From assembly GCA_963725215.1 (NCBI GenBank), contig CAVRXQ010000002.1:310001-374000 (forward strand): a stretch of 64,000 nt of DNA, in the 5' to 3' direction. This DNA comes from CAVRXQ01 sp963725215. Its GTDB lineage: Bacteria > Actinomycetota > Acidimicrobiia > Acidimicrobiales > Bog-793. Both the position numbers and the translations under genes were made by a program. This document shows positions 51,155 to 59,849 of this stretch, piece by piece. Within the stretch, counting starts at the first letter, position 1, and every line of letters starts with the position of its first letter. A model generated the notes under the pieces. The model worked only from the letters and a program-made list of their open reading frames with translations, did not search any database and was not told where the DNA came from.

Positions 51155-51329
51155 CACGATCGTGTCGAGCGCGTCGCTGACCTTGGACGTTGAAGGGATG
51201 ACGCGCGCACGGCATCCGACAAATGCGACCCCGTCCGAAATGCTGCATCGCGGCTCTTCACGGCCAGGCGACCCTTGCGCAGAGCGCCCCTCACTCCGGC
51301 GCGAATCGAAAAGAGAGAGCTGATCGGAC

Positions 51330-51764
51330 ATGGCATCGCTAGGGCAAATTCTCCGCCGGTTCCGGTTCCACGGAGTCCCTGGGGCACCAGCCGCCTTCGC
51401 CGTGCCAGCAGACCGTGCGGCCGAGCTTGAGAAGGAGCTACAGCCAGTCCTGTCCTTGCTCGACGCGACGCAAAGACGTGCCGCGGTTCTTGTCCGTCGC
51501 GCCGAGCGCGAAGCTGACCGCCAACGGGCGTCTGGGCTGGAGCAAGCACGCGGGGTCGTGACCGAGGCGCGCACGCGCGCTCGCTCGGCGCGTGCTGAAA
51601 CGTCGGCAGCGCTGCTTTCGCGTTCCGCAACCGAGCACATGACGCTTCTTAATAACGCGAAGCTCGAGGTCGACAGGATCGAGCGCCTCGCGGCGGAGCG
51701 AAGACCGGCACTCGTCAAGCGTGTTGTCGGCCGAGCACTCTCGATCGGGACACTTGCGCAGTGA
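51330..51764 (+). CDS. V/A-type ATPase peripheral-stalk subunit (G/H-like)
   Basis: A 144-residue protein with a long charged coiled coil (about 45-125: AELEKELQPVLSLLDATQRR, AVLVRRAEREADRQR, ARGVVTEARTRARSARAETS). The first gene of a V/A-ATPase operon often encodes subunit G/H of the peripheral stalk, which pairs with subunit E; this fits. The N-terminal 25 residues are unlike the family. It overlaps the C subunit by four bases (GTGA). Identification is by position and coiled-coil form more than by motif. Confidence 0.7.
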   Translation: MASLGQILRRFRFHGVPGAPAAFAVPADRAAELEKELQPVLSLLDATQRRAAVLVRRAEREADRQRASGLEQARGVVTEARTRARSARAETSAALLSRSATEHMTLLNNAKLEVDRIERLAAERRPALVKRVVGRALSIGTLAQ

Positions 51765-52690
51765 GTGTCGGATGGGTGGCGGCGACAGCCCGGGCACGCG
51801 GACTCGCGCGACGTCAGATTGGACTCGAGGAAGCCTGCCACGTGGCAGCACTCCCTTCGCTCGCCAGCGCAATCGCCAGCCTGATGCCGACCTCGTACGG
51901 TCGCGAACTCCGCGGCGAGATGGACCTCGCCTCCGCGCAGCACGCCGTATCTGCGACCTCGCTGTGGCACCTGCGCGTCCTTGCAGGCTGGGGTCCGCCC
52001 CTCGGCGCGCGGCCGCTGCGCTTATTGGCAGCGGGTTTCGAGCTCTCGAACATCACCGGCAAGCTCATGGAGCTTCGCGGCGCCGCCCTTCGGCCGCCGT
52101 ACACGCTCGGGTCGCTCGCAACGTCCTGGCCGGCAATCTCTATCGCGCGAACGCCGACCGAAGTGCGGGCGCGCCTGCGCTCGTCTCCTTGGGGGGATCC
52201 GGGGAGCGACGATCCCGCCGCCGTTCGCCTCGCGCTGCAACTCGCTTGGGCGCGCCTCGTTGTCGAAGGCGTGCCCGAAGCCGGCGACTGGGCGACTACG
52301 GGCGCCGCCCTCGTGGTCGCGCGGGTGATGGCAGTCGGCTCGAGGTCGACACTCAGTACATCGGCCAGTAAAGACGCGACGCGTGTTCTCGGCTCCGGCT
52401 GGAGGCGAGCGACCTCGCTGACAGACGCGGCGAACCATCTGCCGCGCGTCGCCGCACGCGCACTTCAAGGCGTCGAAACGCTCGAGGACCTGTGGCGAGC
52501 GGAGGTCCGGTGGTGGGCGACGGTCGAATCGAGTGCAGCGAGACTGCTCCTGCACACTCCGCCGGACCGCGCTGGCGCCATCGGCGCAGCGGGCGTGCTC
52601 GCCGCAGACGCGTTCCGGACGCGCGCCGCTTTATCGCTGGCGGCGCGCGGCGGCGGAGAGCTCTCGGAGATACTCGATGCCGTGGCGTGA
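51761..52690 (+). CDS. V/A-type ATPase subunit C (AC39-like, central-stalk cap)
   Basis: A 309-residue all-helical protein with the AC39 layout: N-terminal ATARARGLARRQIGLEEACHVAAL, the FELSNITGKLMELRGAA segment, and the conserved helix RVLAGWGPP. Subunit C sits between the c ring (K) and the D/F shaft. The GTG start overlaps the upstream stop. Its length is a little below the usual 330-350. Confidence 0.75.
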   Translation: MSVGWVAATARARGLARRQIGLEEACHVAALPSLASAIASLMPTSYGRELRGEMDLASAQHAVSATSLWHLRVLAGWGPPLGARPLRLLAAGFELSNITGKLMELRGAALRPPYTLGSLATSWPAISIARTPTEVRARLRSSPWGDPGSDDPAAVRLALQLAWARLVVEGVPEAGDWATTGAALVVARVMAVGSRSTLSTSASKDATRVLGSGWRRATSLTDAANHLPRVAARALQGVETLEDLWRAEVRWWATVESSAARLLLHTPPDRAGAIGAAGVLAADAFRTRAALSLAARGGGELSEILDAVA

Positions 52691-54113
52691 CGCCTTCGAA
52701 CCGACACCGATGACCCGCGTCGCGGTGGTCGCGCCCGGCGAGCGGCTTCGAACGGTGCTCGTCGCGGTGGCCGACGCCGGCCTCATCGAGCTCGAGCGCC
52801 TCGACGGCCGCCCGGAAGGTCCTGTCGCCGAGACCCTCGAGCGCGTCCGGCGAGAGAACCTCGCGTCCGCCCCGACCGGCGAAGCACCCGACACCGCGCG
52901 TCTCGGATTGGCTCAGCCCGATCTTGGCGACCTTGAGGGCTCGGGTCGTCTAGCCGAACTCGTCGGCGAGGCAGAACTCGAGCGGTATCGAGCGATGGCG
53001 ACCCGCCGTGGCGACATCGCCGCACTCGCCGGGTGGAGCCCGACGGCGTCTCTCCCCGCGCTCGCGACACGCCTCGCGCCATTCGGAGGCGCCGTGGTCT
53101 CGTTGCCGGCGCCGCGCGGTGCGACGCCACCGACGCTCGTCGACCGCCGCGGTGTGACGGGCGCCTTTCAGCCGCTCGTCGACACCTACGCGACGTTGCC
53201 GTACGCGGACGTCAACCCGGCTGCGTTCGCCGGGTTCGCGTACGTCGTGATGTTCGGAATGATGTTCGGCGACGTCGGCCATGGTGTCTTGCTCGCCGCG
53301 GCGGGTCTGCTTCTCGCCACCGGGCGCCCAGTCGCACTCGCCCGCTTCCGCCGCCTTGCGCCATTTGTCATCGGCGCTGGGGCCGCGAGCGCCTTGTTCG
53401 GACTGGCGTTCGGCGAGTTGTTCGGCCCGACCCACGTCGTGCCCACTTTGTGGATCGCCCCGCTCGACGACCCGACGACCCTTCTCGCGGTGGCCGTTGC
53501 CGCCGGAGCTGGGTTGATCACGATCTCTTATGTGCTCGGAACCGTGAACCGATGGCGAGAAAGCGGCGCGTCCGGCGCGCTCGTTTCCACCTCGGGGATT
53601 GCGGGCACCCTCGTCTACCTCGGCTTCGCCACCATCGGCCTCGGGTGGTACTTCCACACCGTCGAGGCGATTGGCGCTGGGATAGCGATCGTGGTCGTTG
53701 GCCTTGCGCTCGCGTATATCGGCAGCCGCGCCAAGGCCGCTCGACGTCTGGGCGGGGTAATGCAAGCAGCCGTCGAGGTGTTTGACACCGTGTTGCGAAT
53801 CGGCACAAACACGGTCTCGTTCGCGCGTCTGGCAGCTTTCGGCCTTACCCACGCCGCACTTTGCGGAGTTGTCTGGTCGGCAACAACCGGGCTATGGCAC
53901 CGGGGACCCGCACTGTGGTGGGCTGCGATCATCATTTTCCTTGTCGGCAACGCGGCTGCCTTTGCGCTCGAAGGACTCGTCGCCGGCATCCAGGCCCTGA
54001 GGCTCGAGTACTACGAACTGTTCAGCCGCGTCTTTGTCACCGAAGGTCGCCCGTTTCGGCCCTGGCACATCCCGACCCTTCCCGCAAAGGAGACCCCATG
54101 CTCACCTGGATGA
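52677..54113 (+). CDS. V/A-type ATPase subunit I (a-subunit, membrane stator)
   Basis: A 478-residue protein: a reduced cytosolic domain (1-170) and about seven to eight transmembrane helices (from about 178). Landmarks are PAAFAGFAYVVMFGMMFGDVGHG, IGTNTVSFARLAAFGLTHAAL and EGLVAGIQALRLEYYELFSRVF near the end. The GFAYV, FGDVGHG, SFARLAAF and EGL-x-x-x-IQ-x-LRLEYYEFF patterns form the ion half-channels. The usual length is 600-660, so about 130 residues of the cytosolic arm are missing. The start at 52677 has a CGGAGA site; an ATG at 52713 is an alternative. Gene ends overlap both neighbours. Confidence 0.9.
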   Translation: MPWRDAFEPTPMTRVAVVAPGERLRTVLVAVADAGLIELERLDGRPEGPVAETLERVRRENLASAPTGEAPDTARLGLAQPDLGDLEGSGRLAELVGEAELERYRAMATRRGDIAALAGWSPTASLPALATRLAPFGGAVVSLPAPRGATPPTLVDRRGVTGAFQPLVDTYATLPYADVNPAAFAGFAYVVMFGMMFGDVGHGVLLAAAGLLLATGRPVALARFRRLAPFVIGAGAASALFGLAFGELFGPTHVVPTLWIAPLDDPTTLLAVAVAAGAGLITISYVLGTVNRWRESGASGALVSTSGIAGTLVYLGFATIGLGWYFHTVEAIGAGIAIVVVGLALAYIGSRAKAARRLGGVMQAAVEVFDTVLRIGTNTVSFARLAAFGLTHAALCGVVWSATTGLWHRGPALWWAAIIIFLVGNAAAFALEGLVAGIQALRLEYYELFSRVFVTEGRPFRPWHIPTLPAKETPCSPG

Positions 54114-54517
54114 TCGGCCTTCCCGTCCTCGTCGCCGCGGCCGTCGGCATCGGCACTCAGCTCCGTAGCCACCCGCGGCCGGCGCTCCGCATCGTGAAGC
54201 TCCTGAACCTGGCCTTTCTGATCGGAGCCGGGGTCCTCGTCGCGCTCGCCCTGACGGCGAGTCCGAGCTCCGCCGCGACCGCGGCGTCGAGCAACGTCGG
54301 GTCGTACCGCGGCCAGGCACTGATCGGCGCGGCAATCGCCGTCGCCGGCTCGTCCATCGGCGCCAGCGTCGCGGTCGCGTACACCGGTTCCGCCGCGCTG
54401 GCCGCAATGAGTGAGCGACCCGAGATGTTCGGCCGGGCGATGGTCATCGTCGGCCTGGCGGAAGGCATCGCCATCTACGGACTCGTCATCGCGATCATCC
54501 TGATCGGCAAGGCCTAA
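54098..54517 (+). CDS. V/A-type ATPase subunit K (c-ring proteolipid)
   Basis: A 139-residue proteolipid. Two extra N-terminal hydrophobic segments (1-20, 33-55) precede the c-type hairpin (72-104 and 111-137). The ion-binding carboxylate is Glu122 in GLAEGIAIYGLV. Helix 1 of the hairpin (GAAIAVAGSSIGASVAVAYTG) has the glycine zipper but none of the polar Na+ ligands known from NtpK, which suggests proton use. AAAGGAG precedes the ATG at 54098; the start overlaps the subunit I end by 16 bases. Confidence 0.9.
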   Translation: MLTWMIGLPVLVAAAVGIGTQLRSHPRPALRIVKLLNLAFLIGAGVLVALALTASPSSAATAASSNVGSYRGQALIGAAIAVAGSSIGASVAVAYTGSAALAAMSERPEMFGRAMVIVGLAEGIAIYGLVIAIILIGKA

Positions 54518-54521
54518 ACCG

Positions 54522-54743
54522 ATGGGGTCGTTCGTCGTGATCGGGGAAGAAGCGCGAGTCTGCGGTTTCGCCCTTGCAGGCGCCGAAGTAATCACGGCCG
54601 AGGGCCCCACCGAAGTCCGCCGCGCCCTCGAAGCGCTCAGTGATGATGCGACGGTCGTCCTGCTCTCCGCCAATGCGGCCGCCGCGCTCGACAACGCCAT
54701 GACCTTGCGCAACAACGTGTTGACCGTCGTGATGCCGCCGTGA
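54522..54743 (+). CDS. V/A-type ATPase subunit F (central stalk), short
   Basis: A 73-residue subunit F: VVIGEEARVCGFALAGAEVITAEG at the start is the family signature, followed by ALSDDATVVLLSAN. Typical F subunits are 98-115 residues; this one ends soon after VLTVVMPP, which corresponds to the core Rossmann-like domain without the C-terminal helix that contacts subunits A and D. It overlaps the next gene by four bases (GTGA). Confidence 0.85.
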   Translation: MGSFVVIGEEARVCGFALAGAEVITAEGPTEVRRALEALSDDATVVLLSANAAAALDNAMTLRNNVLTVVMPP

Positions 54744-55318
54744 GCGGTTCGCCTCACTCGTCTGGCACCGAGACTCGGTGGCGGCGGGTCGACTCCGACA
54801 CCTCGAGAAGGATGCGAGCGGCGCTTTCTCCGGTCACGGACGCGCTTCTCGCGCGAGCGCGCGAGCGGGCGCGGGCAGAGCTCGTCCGCGCCGATGAAGA
54901 GACGCGCGACACGCTGACGCGGGCAGAAGAACAAGCCTCACGCGTGATCGCCGATGCGAAGGCAGAGGGCGCCGCCGCTGCCGAGCGCGCCGCTGCAGCG
55001 CAGCGCACTTTCGGCCGTCGCGCCGCGCGCGCGATGGTCCTCGCGGCTCGTAGGCGCGCGTACGAAGGTTTGCGAGCCGCGGCGGTCGAAGAGCTCATCG
55101 CGCGTGCGGCGACGCCCGAGGGTCGCTTGCTCACTGAGCGCATGACGGCGTGGGTGCACGAGCGCGCTGGAGAAGCCGCGACGCCGGGACGGGTCGAGCA
55201 AGGAACTCTTGAGGCGATCGCTCGATCCGGTAACGGGCTAGCTTCGCTCGGACCGACCGCGTTGATCGACGAGGCGCTCGCTTCTCTTTCCGACGAGGTC
55301 GAAGCGCTGTGGTCGTGA
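54740..55318 (+). CDS. V/A-type ATPase subunit E (peripheral stalk)
   Basis: A 192-residue protein with a long N-terminal charged helix (about 24-105: SRRMRAALSPVTDALLARAR, ARAELVRADEETRDTLTRA) and a C-terminal globular part. There VLAARRRAYEGLRAAAVEELI corresponds to the E-subunit foot. With the H-like subunit it forms the stator stalk. The assignment is by position, coiled coil and this C-terminal pattern. GTG start overlaps subunit F; its end overlaps subunit A. Confidence 0.8.
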   Translation: MSGSPHSSGTETRWRRVDSDTSRRMRAALSPVTDALLARARERARAELVRADEETRDTLTRAEEQASRVIADAKAEGAAAAERAAAAQRTFGRRAARAMVLAARRRAYEGLRAAAVEELIARAATPEGRLLTERMTAWVHERAGEAATPGRVEQGTLEAIARSGNGLASLGPTALIDEALASLSDEVEALWS

Positions 55319-57075
55319 CCGATCCTGCCCGGCCGAACAAGTCCTTGAGCGACACAACTGCTCAAGGACGCGTGGTGCGAGTGAACGGTCCTCTCGTCGA
55401 ACTGGAGGGGCTCGACCACGTCGCCATGCTCGACGTGGTCGGGGTAGGTCACCTCGCGCTCGCCGGAGAGGTCGTGTCGATCCGCCATGGACTCGTCACC
55501 GCGCAGGTCTACGAATACACGGGGGGCCTGCGTGTCGGCGACCCGGTAACCGGTGAGGGTCGGCCACTGTCGGCGCGCCTCGGTCCTGGTTTGCTCGGCA
55601 CGATCTTCGACGGTCTGTTGCGCCCTTTGTCCTCCGCCTCGGTCTGGCTTGGCCCGGGGTCCGTCCAGTCGACTGCGGCTCTGGGCCGGTGGCACTTCGA
55701 GCCTGCTGCGGCGGTCGGCTCGGACATCGGGCCAGGCACCCTGCTCGGCACGGTCCCGACTCAATCGGGGCTCGTCCACCGCGTGCTCGCGCCGAGCAGC
55801 GCCTCGGGCAGCCTCGAGTGGATCGCCGCCGCTGGCGAGTTCGGCGACGAGGAACCGATCGCGGTCGTCGAAGGCTCGCAGCTGACGATCAGCGAGTACT
55901 GGCCGGTGCGCTCACCTCGTCCGGTCCGCGAGCGTCTCGAGCTGGCAGGCCCACTATTAACTGGTCAACGGGTCGTCGACTTGCTCTATCCGATCGCAAA
56001 GGGGGCGACCGCGGCGGTCCCTGGGGGATTTGGCACCGGCAAAACGATGCTGCTGCAACAGCTCGTCAAATGGTGCTCAGCAGACGTCGTCGTCTTCGTC
56101 GGCTGCGGTGAGCGCGGCAACGAGCTCGCCGATGTCCTCGCCGACCTCGTCGCGCTCTCGGACCCGCGCACCGGTCGCCGCCTGCTCGAGCGGACCGTTG
56201 TGATTGCCAACACGTCGAACATGCCGGTAATGGCCCGCGAGGCAAGCATTTACACCGGCATGACGGTCGCCGAGTACTACCGCGATATGGGTTACGACGT
56301 AGTGCTGCTCGCGGACTCGACGTCGCGTTGGGCTGAGGCATTGCGCGAGTTCTCCTCGCGAAGCGGTGAGCTGCCGGCCGAGGAGGGTTACCCGGCGGCA
56401 CTCGCATCGGCTCTCGCCGCTTTCTACGAACGCTCCGGGCGCGTCACGGGGCTCAGCGGGAGCGAGGGCTCGGTCACTGCCATCGGTGCGGTCTCCCCGC
56501 CCGGGGGCGACATGACCGAGCCGGTCACTTCGCATACCGAGCAGTTCGTGCGGTGCCTGTGGTCGCTTGATCGCGACCTCGCGTACGCGCGTCACTATCC
56601 GGCCGTCACCTGGAGACGGTCCTTCTCACGCGACGCTTCGACTGTCGGCGCCTGGCACGAGGCGGCGGGTCAACCTGGTTGGGTACGCAGACGGGCGCGG
56701 GCGATCGCCCTGCTTGGCGAAGCCGACCGGCTCGTTCCGATGGTCGAGCTCGTCGGCTTGCAGTCTCTTCCGGCACAAGAGCGCGTCATCGTGCTCTGCG
56801 CTCGGCTGATGCGCGAGGCCGTTCTCCAACAGAACGCGCTCAGCGAAAACGACGCCACGTGTTCCCCGGCCAAGCAGGCCGCGCTTCTCGAGATGGTGCT
56901 CGCCATCTATGAGCGATGTCTCGCGATCGTCGATCGCGGCGTCCTGGCGGCGGCTATTGAACAGGTGGACCTCTCAGCCGTCACTCGGGTGCGCGACGAG
57001 GTCGGGCCCGACGACGTTTCCGGCGTCGTCGAGCGCGCCGATCAGGCGTTGGCGGTTCTGGAGGCGCTCGCTTGA
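55315..57075 (+). CDS. atpA: V/A-type ATPase catalytic subunit A
   Basis: A 586-residue catalytic subunit. The Walker A reads GGFGTGKTM (near 234-242; the usual form is GPFGSGKTV), followed by GCGERGNELADVL and LADSTSRWAEALREFSSRSGELPAEEGYP, both hallmarks. The non-homologous insert carries the FLGTIFDGL-like LGTIFDGLLRPL segment. It hydrolyses or makes ATP in the A3B3 head. The GTG at 55315 gives a GTGA overlap with subunit E; a GTG at 55309 is equally in frame. Confidence 0.95.
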   Translation: MTDPARPNKSLSDTTAQGRVVRVNGPLVELEGLDHVAMLDVVGVGHLALAGEVVSIRHGLVTAQVYEYTGGLRVGDPVTGEGRPLSARLGPGLLGTIFDGLLRPLSSASVWLGPGSVQSTAALGRWHFEPAAAVGSDIGPGTLLGTVPTQSGLVHRVLAPSSASGSLEWIAAAGEFGDEEPIAVVEGSQLTISEYWPVRSPRPVRERLELAGPLLTGQRVVDLLYPIAKGATAAVPGGFGTGKTMLLQQLVKWCSADVVVFVGCGERGNELADVLADLVALSDPRTGRRLLERTVVIANTSNMPVMAREASIYTGMTVAEYYRDMGYDVVLLADSTSRWAEALREFSSRSGELPAEEGYPAALASALAAFYERSGRVTGLSGSEGSVTAIGAVSPPGGDMTEPVTSHTEQFVRCLWSLDRDLAYARHYPAVTWRRSFSRDASTVGAWHEAAGQPGWVRRRARAIALLGEADRLVPMVELVGLQSLPAQERVIVLCARLMREAVLQQNALSENDATCSPAKQAALLEMVLAIYERCLAIVDRGVLAAAIEQVDLSAVTRVRDEVGPDDVSGVVERADQALAVLEALA

Positions 57076-58529
57076 CCGCCGAGCAGTCGCGGTTGCCGCC
57101 GATTCCCCTCGCGTACAAAGGCGCGGGTCAGGCTGAGGGACCGCTGCTCGTCGTCGAACATGTCGAGGGCGTCGGGTTCGACGAGCTGTGCGAAGTCCGA
57201 CTCGGATCGGGCGAGATTCGTCAAGGGCTCGTCCTTGAAGTCCACCGTGACCTCGCCGTCGTCGAAGTCCTCCAAGGAACGGTCGGCATCGAACCTTCCA
57301 CCGTCTCTGTGGCCTTCGAGGGACGCCCAATGGAGATTCCGCTCGGCGACGGCTGGCTCGGGCGCGTGTGGAACGGGTTGGGCCAGCCCCTCGACGGCGG
57401 GCCGCCAATGCTCGGCGAGCTCCGCCGACCGGTCGCCGGCGCGCCACTCAACCCGACGGTACGCGACGTCCCCCGCGATCCCATCCTCACCGGGCTGTCG
57501 GGCATCGATGCCCTGACCACGCTCGTTCGCGGACAGAAACTGCCCATATTCTCGAGCGCCGGGCTCCCGCACCTCGAGCTCGCAGTCCAGCTAGCGGCGC
57601 AGTCGAGCGTCGTTGGAGAGCCGTTCAAGGTCATCGTTGTCGCGATGGGGCTGACCCACAGCGACGCCGACGCGATACGTGATGGGCTCGAGGCGCGCGC
57701 GTCGGTTGGCGACCTCGCCCTCTTCTTGGACCTCGCCGACGACCCGGTAGTCCAACGGGTGCTCGCCCCGCGGGTCGCTCTCACCGTGGCTGAGTACTTA
57801 GCGTTCGACCGCGGCGAGCACGTGCTCGTTGTGCTCGCCGACATGACGAGCTACTGCGAGGCGGTGCGCGAAGTTTCGGCGACGCGCGGTGAGATCCCCG
57901 GTCGGCGGGCGTACCCGGGATATCTCTACAGCGACCTCGCGTCCATATACGAACGGTGCGGTCGCGTCCGCGGCCGGGCCGGCTCGCTCACCCAGGTTCC
58001 CGTCCTCACGATGCCGGCGGGCGACATCACCCATCCGGTCCCGGACCTGACCGGGTATATCACCGAAGGGCAGATCGTCCTGTCCCCCGAATTGCACGGC
58101 CAAGGGATCTACCCGCCGATCGATGTGCTCGGCTCTCTCTCCCGCCTCATGCGCAAAGGAGCTGGCGAAGATCGCACGAGAGCCGACCATCCAGCCATCG
58201 CCGCGCAGTTGGTGGCGGCGTTTGCGCGCGCTCGTGAGGTCCGTGATCTCTCCGAACTCATCGGCACAGGCGCTCTCAGCGCGACAGACCGTCGCTACCT
58301 CAGCTTCGCCGACGCGTTCAGCTCGGTTCTGATCGATCAGCGCCACGACGAGTCACGCAGCCTCGACGAAACCCTCGCGCGCGCCTGGCGAGTCGCTTCC
58401 GAGCTGCCGCGCCAAGAACTCACGATGGTCTCGACAGCCGAAATTGACCGCTACTACACCGACGGCGTCGCGTCGGCCGGTATCGATCGCGCGCTCGACG
58501 AGGCAGCAGAAGATGGGTCGCATGGCTGA
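57072..58529 (+). CDS. atpB: V/A-type ATPase regulatory subunit B
   Basis: A 485-residue subunit B: PLAYKGAGQAEGPLLVVEHV at the start (normally LVYKTVSRVSGPLLVVE), SGIDALTTLVRGQKLPIFSSAGLPH, and AEYLAFDRGEHVLVVLADMTSYCEAVREVS. Further segments are PGRRAYPGYLYSDLASIYERCGR and GSLTQVPVLTMPAGDITHPVPDLTGYITEGQI. These identify it firmly. The TTG start overlaps the subunit A stop (TTGA). No structural damage is seen. Confidence 0.96.
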   Translation: MTAEQSRLPPIPLAYKGAGQAEGPLLVVEHVEGVGFDELCEVRLGSGEIRQGLVLEVHRDLAVVEVLQGTVGIEPSTVSVAFEGRPMEIPLGDGWLGRVWNGLGQPLDGGPPMLGELRRPVAGAPLNPTVRDVPRDPILTGLSGIDALTTLVRGQKLPIFSSAGLPHLELAVQLAAQSSVVGEPFKVIVVAMGLTHSDADAIRDGLEARASVGDLALFLDLADDPVVQRVLAPRVALTVAEYLAFDRGEHVLVVLADMTSYCEAVREVSATRGEIPGRRAYPGYLYSDLASIYERCGRVRGRAGSLTQVPVLTMPAGDITHPVPDLTGYITEGQIVLSPELHGQGIYPPIDVLGSLSRLMRKGAGEDRTRADHPAIAAQLVAAFARAREVRDLSELIGTGALSATDRRYLSFADAFSSVLIDQRHDESRSLDETLARAWRVASELPRQELTMVSTAEIDRYYTDGVASAGIDRALDEAAEDGSHG

Positions 58530-59169
58530 ACGGGTGCCCCCGGGCCGTGCGGGCCGACTGTGGCTTCTCACCCGATTGGAGGCCACGCGGCGCGGCGCCG
58601 AACTGCTCGACCGCAAACGCCGGCTCTTGCGGCGCGACCTTGCTCGCCTCGCGTCGAGGCGCGACGAGACCGAACGCGCCTTTGAGACCGCTTGCGCCGA
58701 AGCCGCACTTTGGGCGACGCGAGCCCTCGCCATTAGTGGTGCTTCCCAGGTCGCACTCACGGCACAAGCGGTGACCGAACAAGCCCGCGTCGAGGTGACG
58801 TGGTGGAACACCATGGGCGTCGTCCATCCCGGCGAACCTCTTTGCGCAATCCCGGCGCTCGCGACAACCGAGGCCGCCGCTGCCAACGCTGCGGTCGCCC
58901 CTGCCGCCGCCGCCCACGGGCGTGCGCTCGAAGCGGCCGCCGCGTTCGGTGCGACGGCCACTTCATTTCGGGTCCTCACCGCGGAATTGCGCTCGACCAA
59001 TCGGCGGTTGCGGACGATCGAGCACCATCGCATCCCCGCCCTCGAGGACGCGCTGCGCGTCTTGAATCTCCGACTCGAGGAACTCGAGCGTGAGGAACGC
59101 GTCGTCTCCCGCTGGGCGATGAAGCGCGACCGAGCAAGGTATGGCGATGCGCAAACATTCAATGTGTGA
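58522..59169 (+). CDS. V/A-type ATPase subunit D (central shaft)
   Basis: A 215-residue coiled-coil protein: PGRAGRLWLLTRLEATRRGA and ELLDRKRRLLRRDLARL at the start, and RTIEHHRIPALEDALRVLNLRLEELEREE near the end, which match the D-subunit N- and C-terminal helices (NALE-x-V-x-IP-type step). Subunit D rotates inside the head. It is the last gene of the operon. I prefer the ATG at 58522; one at 58513 is possible. An ACC stretch after it shows no terminator. Confidence 0.9.
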   Translation: MAERVPPGRAGRLWLLTRLEATRRGAELLDRKRRLLRRDLARLASRRDETERAFETACAEAALWATRALAISGASQVALTAQAVTEQARVEVTWWNTMGVVHPGEPLCAIPALATTEAAAANAAVAPAAAAHGRALEAAAAFGATATSFRVLTAELRSTNRRLRTIEHHRIPALEDALRVLNLRLEELEREERVVSRWAMKRDRARYGDAQTFNV

Positions 59170-59534
59170 GGACCTCGTCGACAACCATTCGGTTGTCCAA
59201 ATACCCAAGCGAGCGCTGGGGACGAGGACCGGCTGCCCGTGCGAGCGGAGCTCCGCTGGCAGGTCGGAGCGGCGAGTCCGCTTGTCGTCGATCGGTCAAG
59301 CCATCCGAGGCTTGAGGTTGCGGAGGTGACTTTCGTCCCTAACGACGCGATGGAGAGAACTTCAGACTGGAACGAAGTGCCCGGCGCCGTTTGTCGGGCG
59401 GAGTCCAAGCAAGAGGTCGGATGGTCGCGTTTCTGGTTGGGTGCGAATGAGCGGCAGCGACTTGCTCGTGCGCCGCGTCGAGCGCCTGCGCGCGAATCGC
59501 GAACGGGAGGCGCCTTCGAAGTCGGTCGTCGGGG
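59170..59534. other. Intergenic region
   Basis: About 365 bases after the ATPase operon. I see no terminator hairpin and no gene. Confidence 0.3.
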
Positions 59535-59810
59535 TTGTTCAGCTCCGAAGGCGTCCTCTTCGACGACGGCGCGATCTTGGGATTACAGGGTGTCCTTGAC
59601 CATCGCGCGGTCCCGCACATCGAGGCGCTCTTGGATCGGGTCATCGGACGCGGGCTGTCCTTGTTGAGGATCGACATCTCCGAGGCCTCGCGCCTCAGTC
59701 GCGATGCGCTCGCGGTGATCGAACTCCGGCGGTCAGACGTCGACCACTTCGAGGTGCGGCTACCACCTGGAGCGGATTCCGACATGCCGTACCGCCTGTT
59801 TCGGTTCTGA
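59535..59810 (+). CDS. STAS-domain-like protein
   Basis: A 91-residue reading from a TTG. Its order of strand-helix-strand (ILGLQGVLDHRAVPHIEALLDRVI, then LSLLRIDISEASRLSRDALAVIEL) is that of STAS domains such as anti-sigma antagonists. The normal phosphorylatable DS-x-G/A step is replaced by ISEASRLSRDAL. Without a nearby kinase or sigma factor the role is unknown. The TTG start is uncertain and weakly supported. Confidence 0.55.
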   Translation: MFSSEGVLFDDGAILGLQGVLDHRAVPHIEALLDRVIGRGLSLLRIDISEASRLSRDALAVIELRRSDVDHFEVRLPPGADSDMPYRLFRF

Positions 59811-59849
59811 GCTGAGGGCGAATACGACACTGAGATCGCCCGAAGAATC

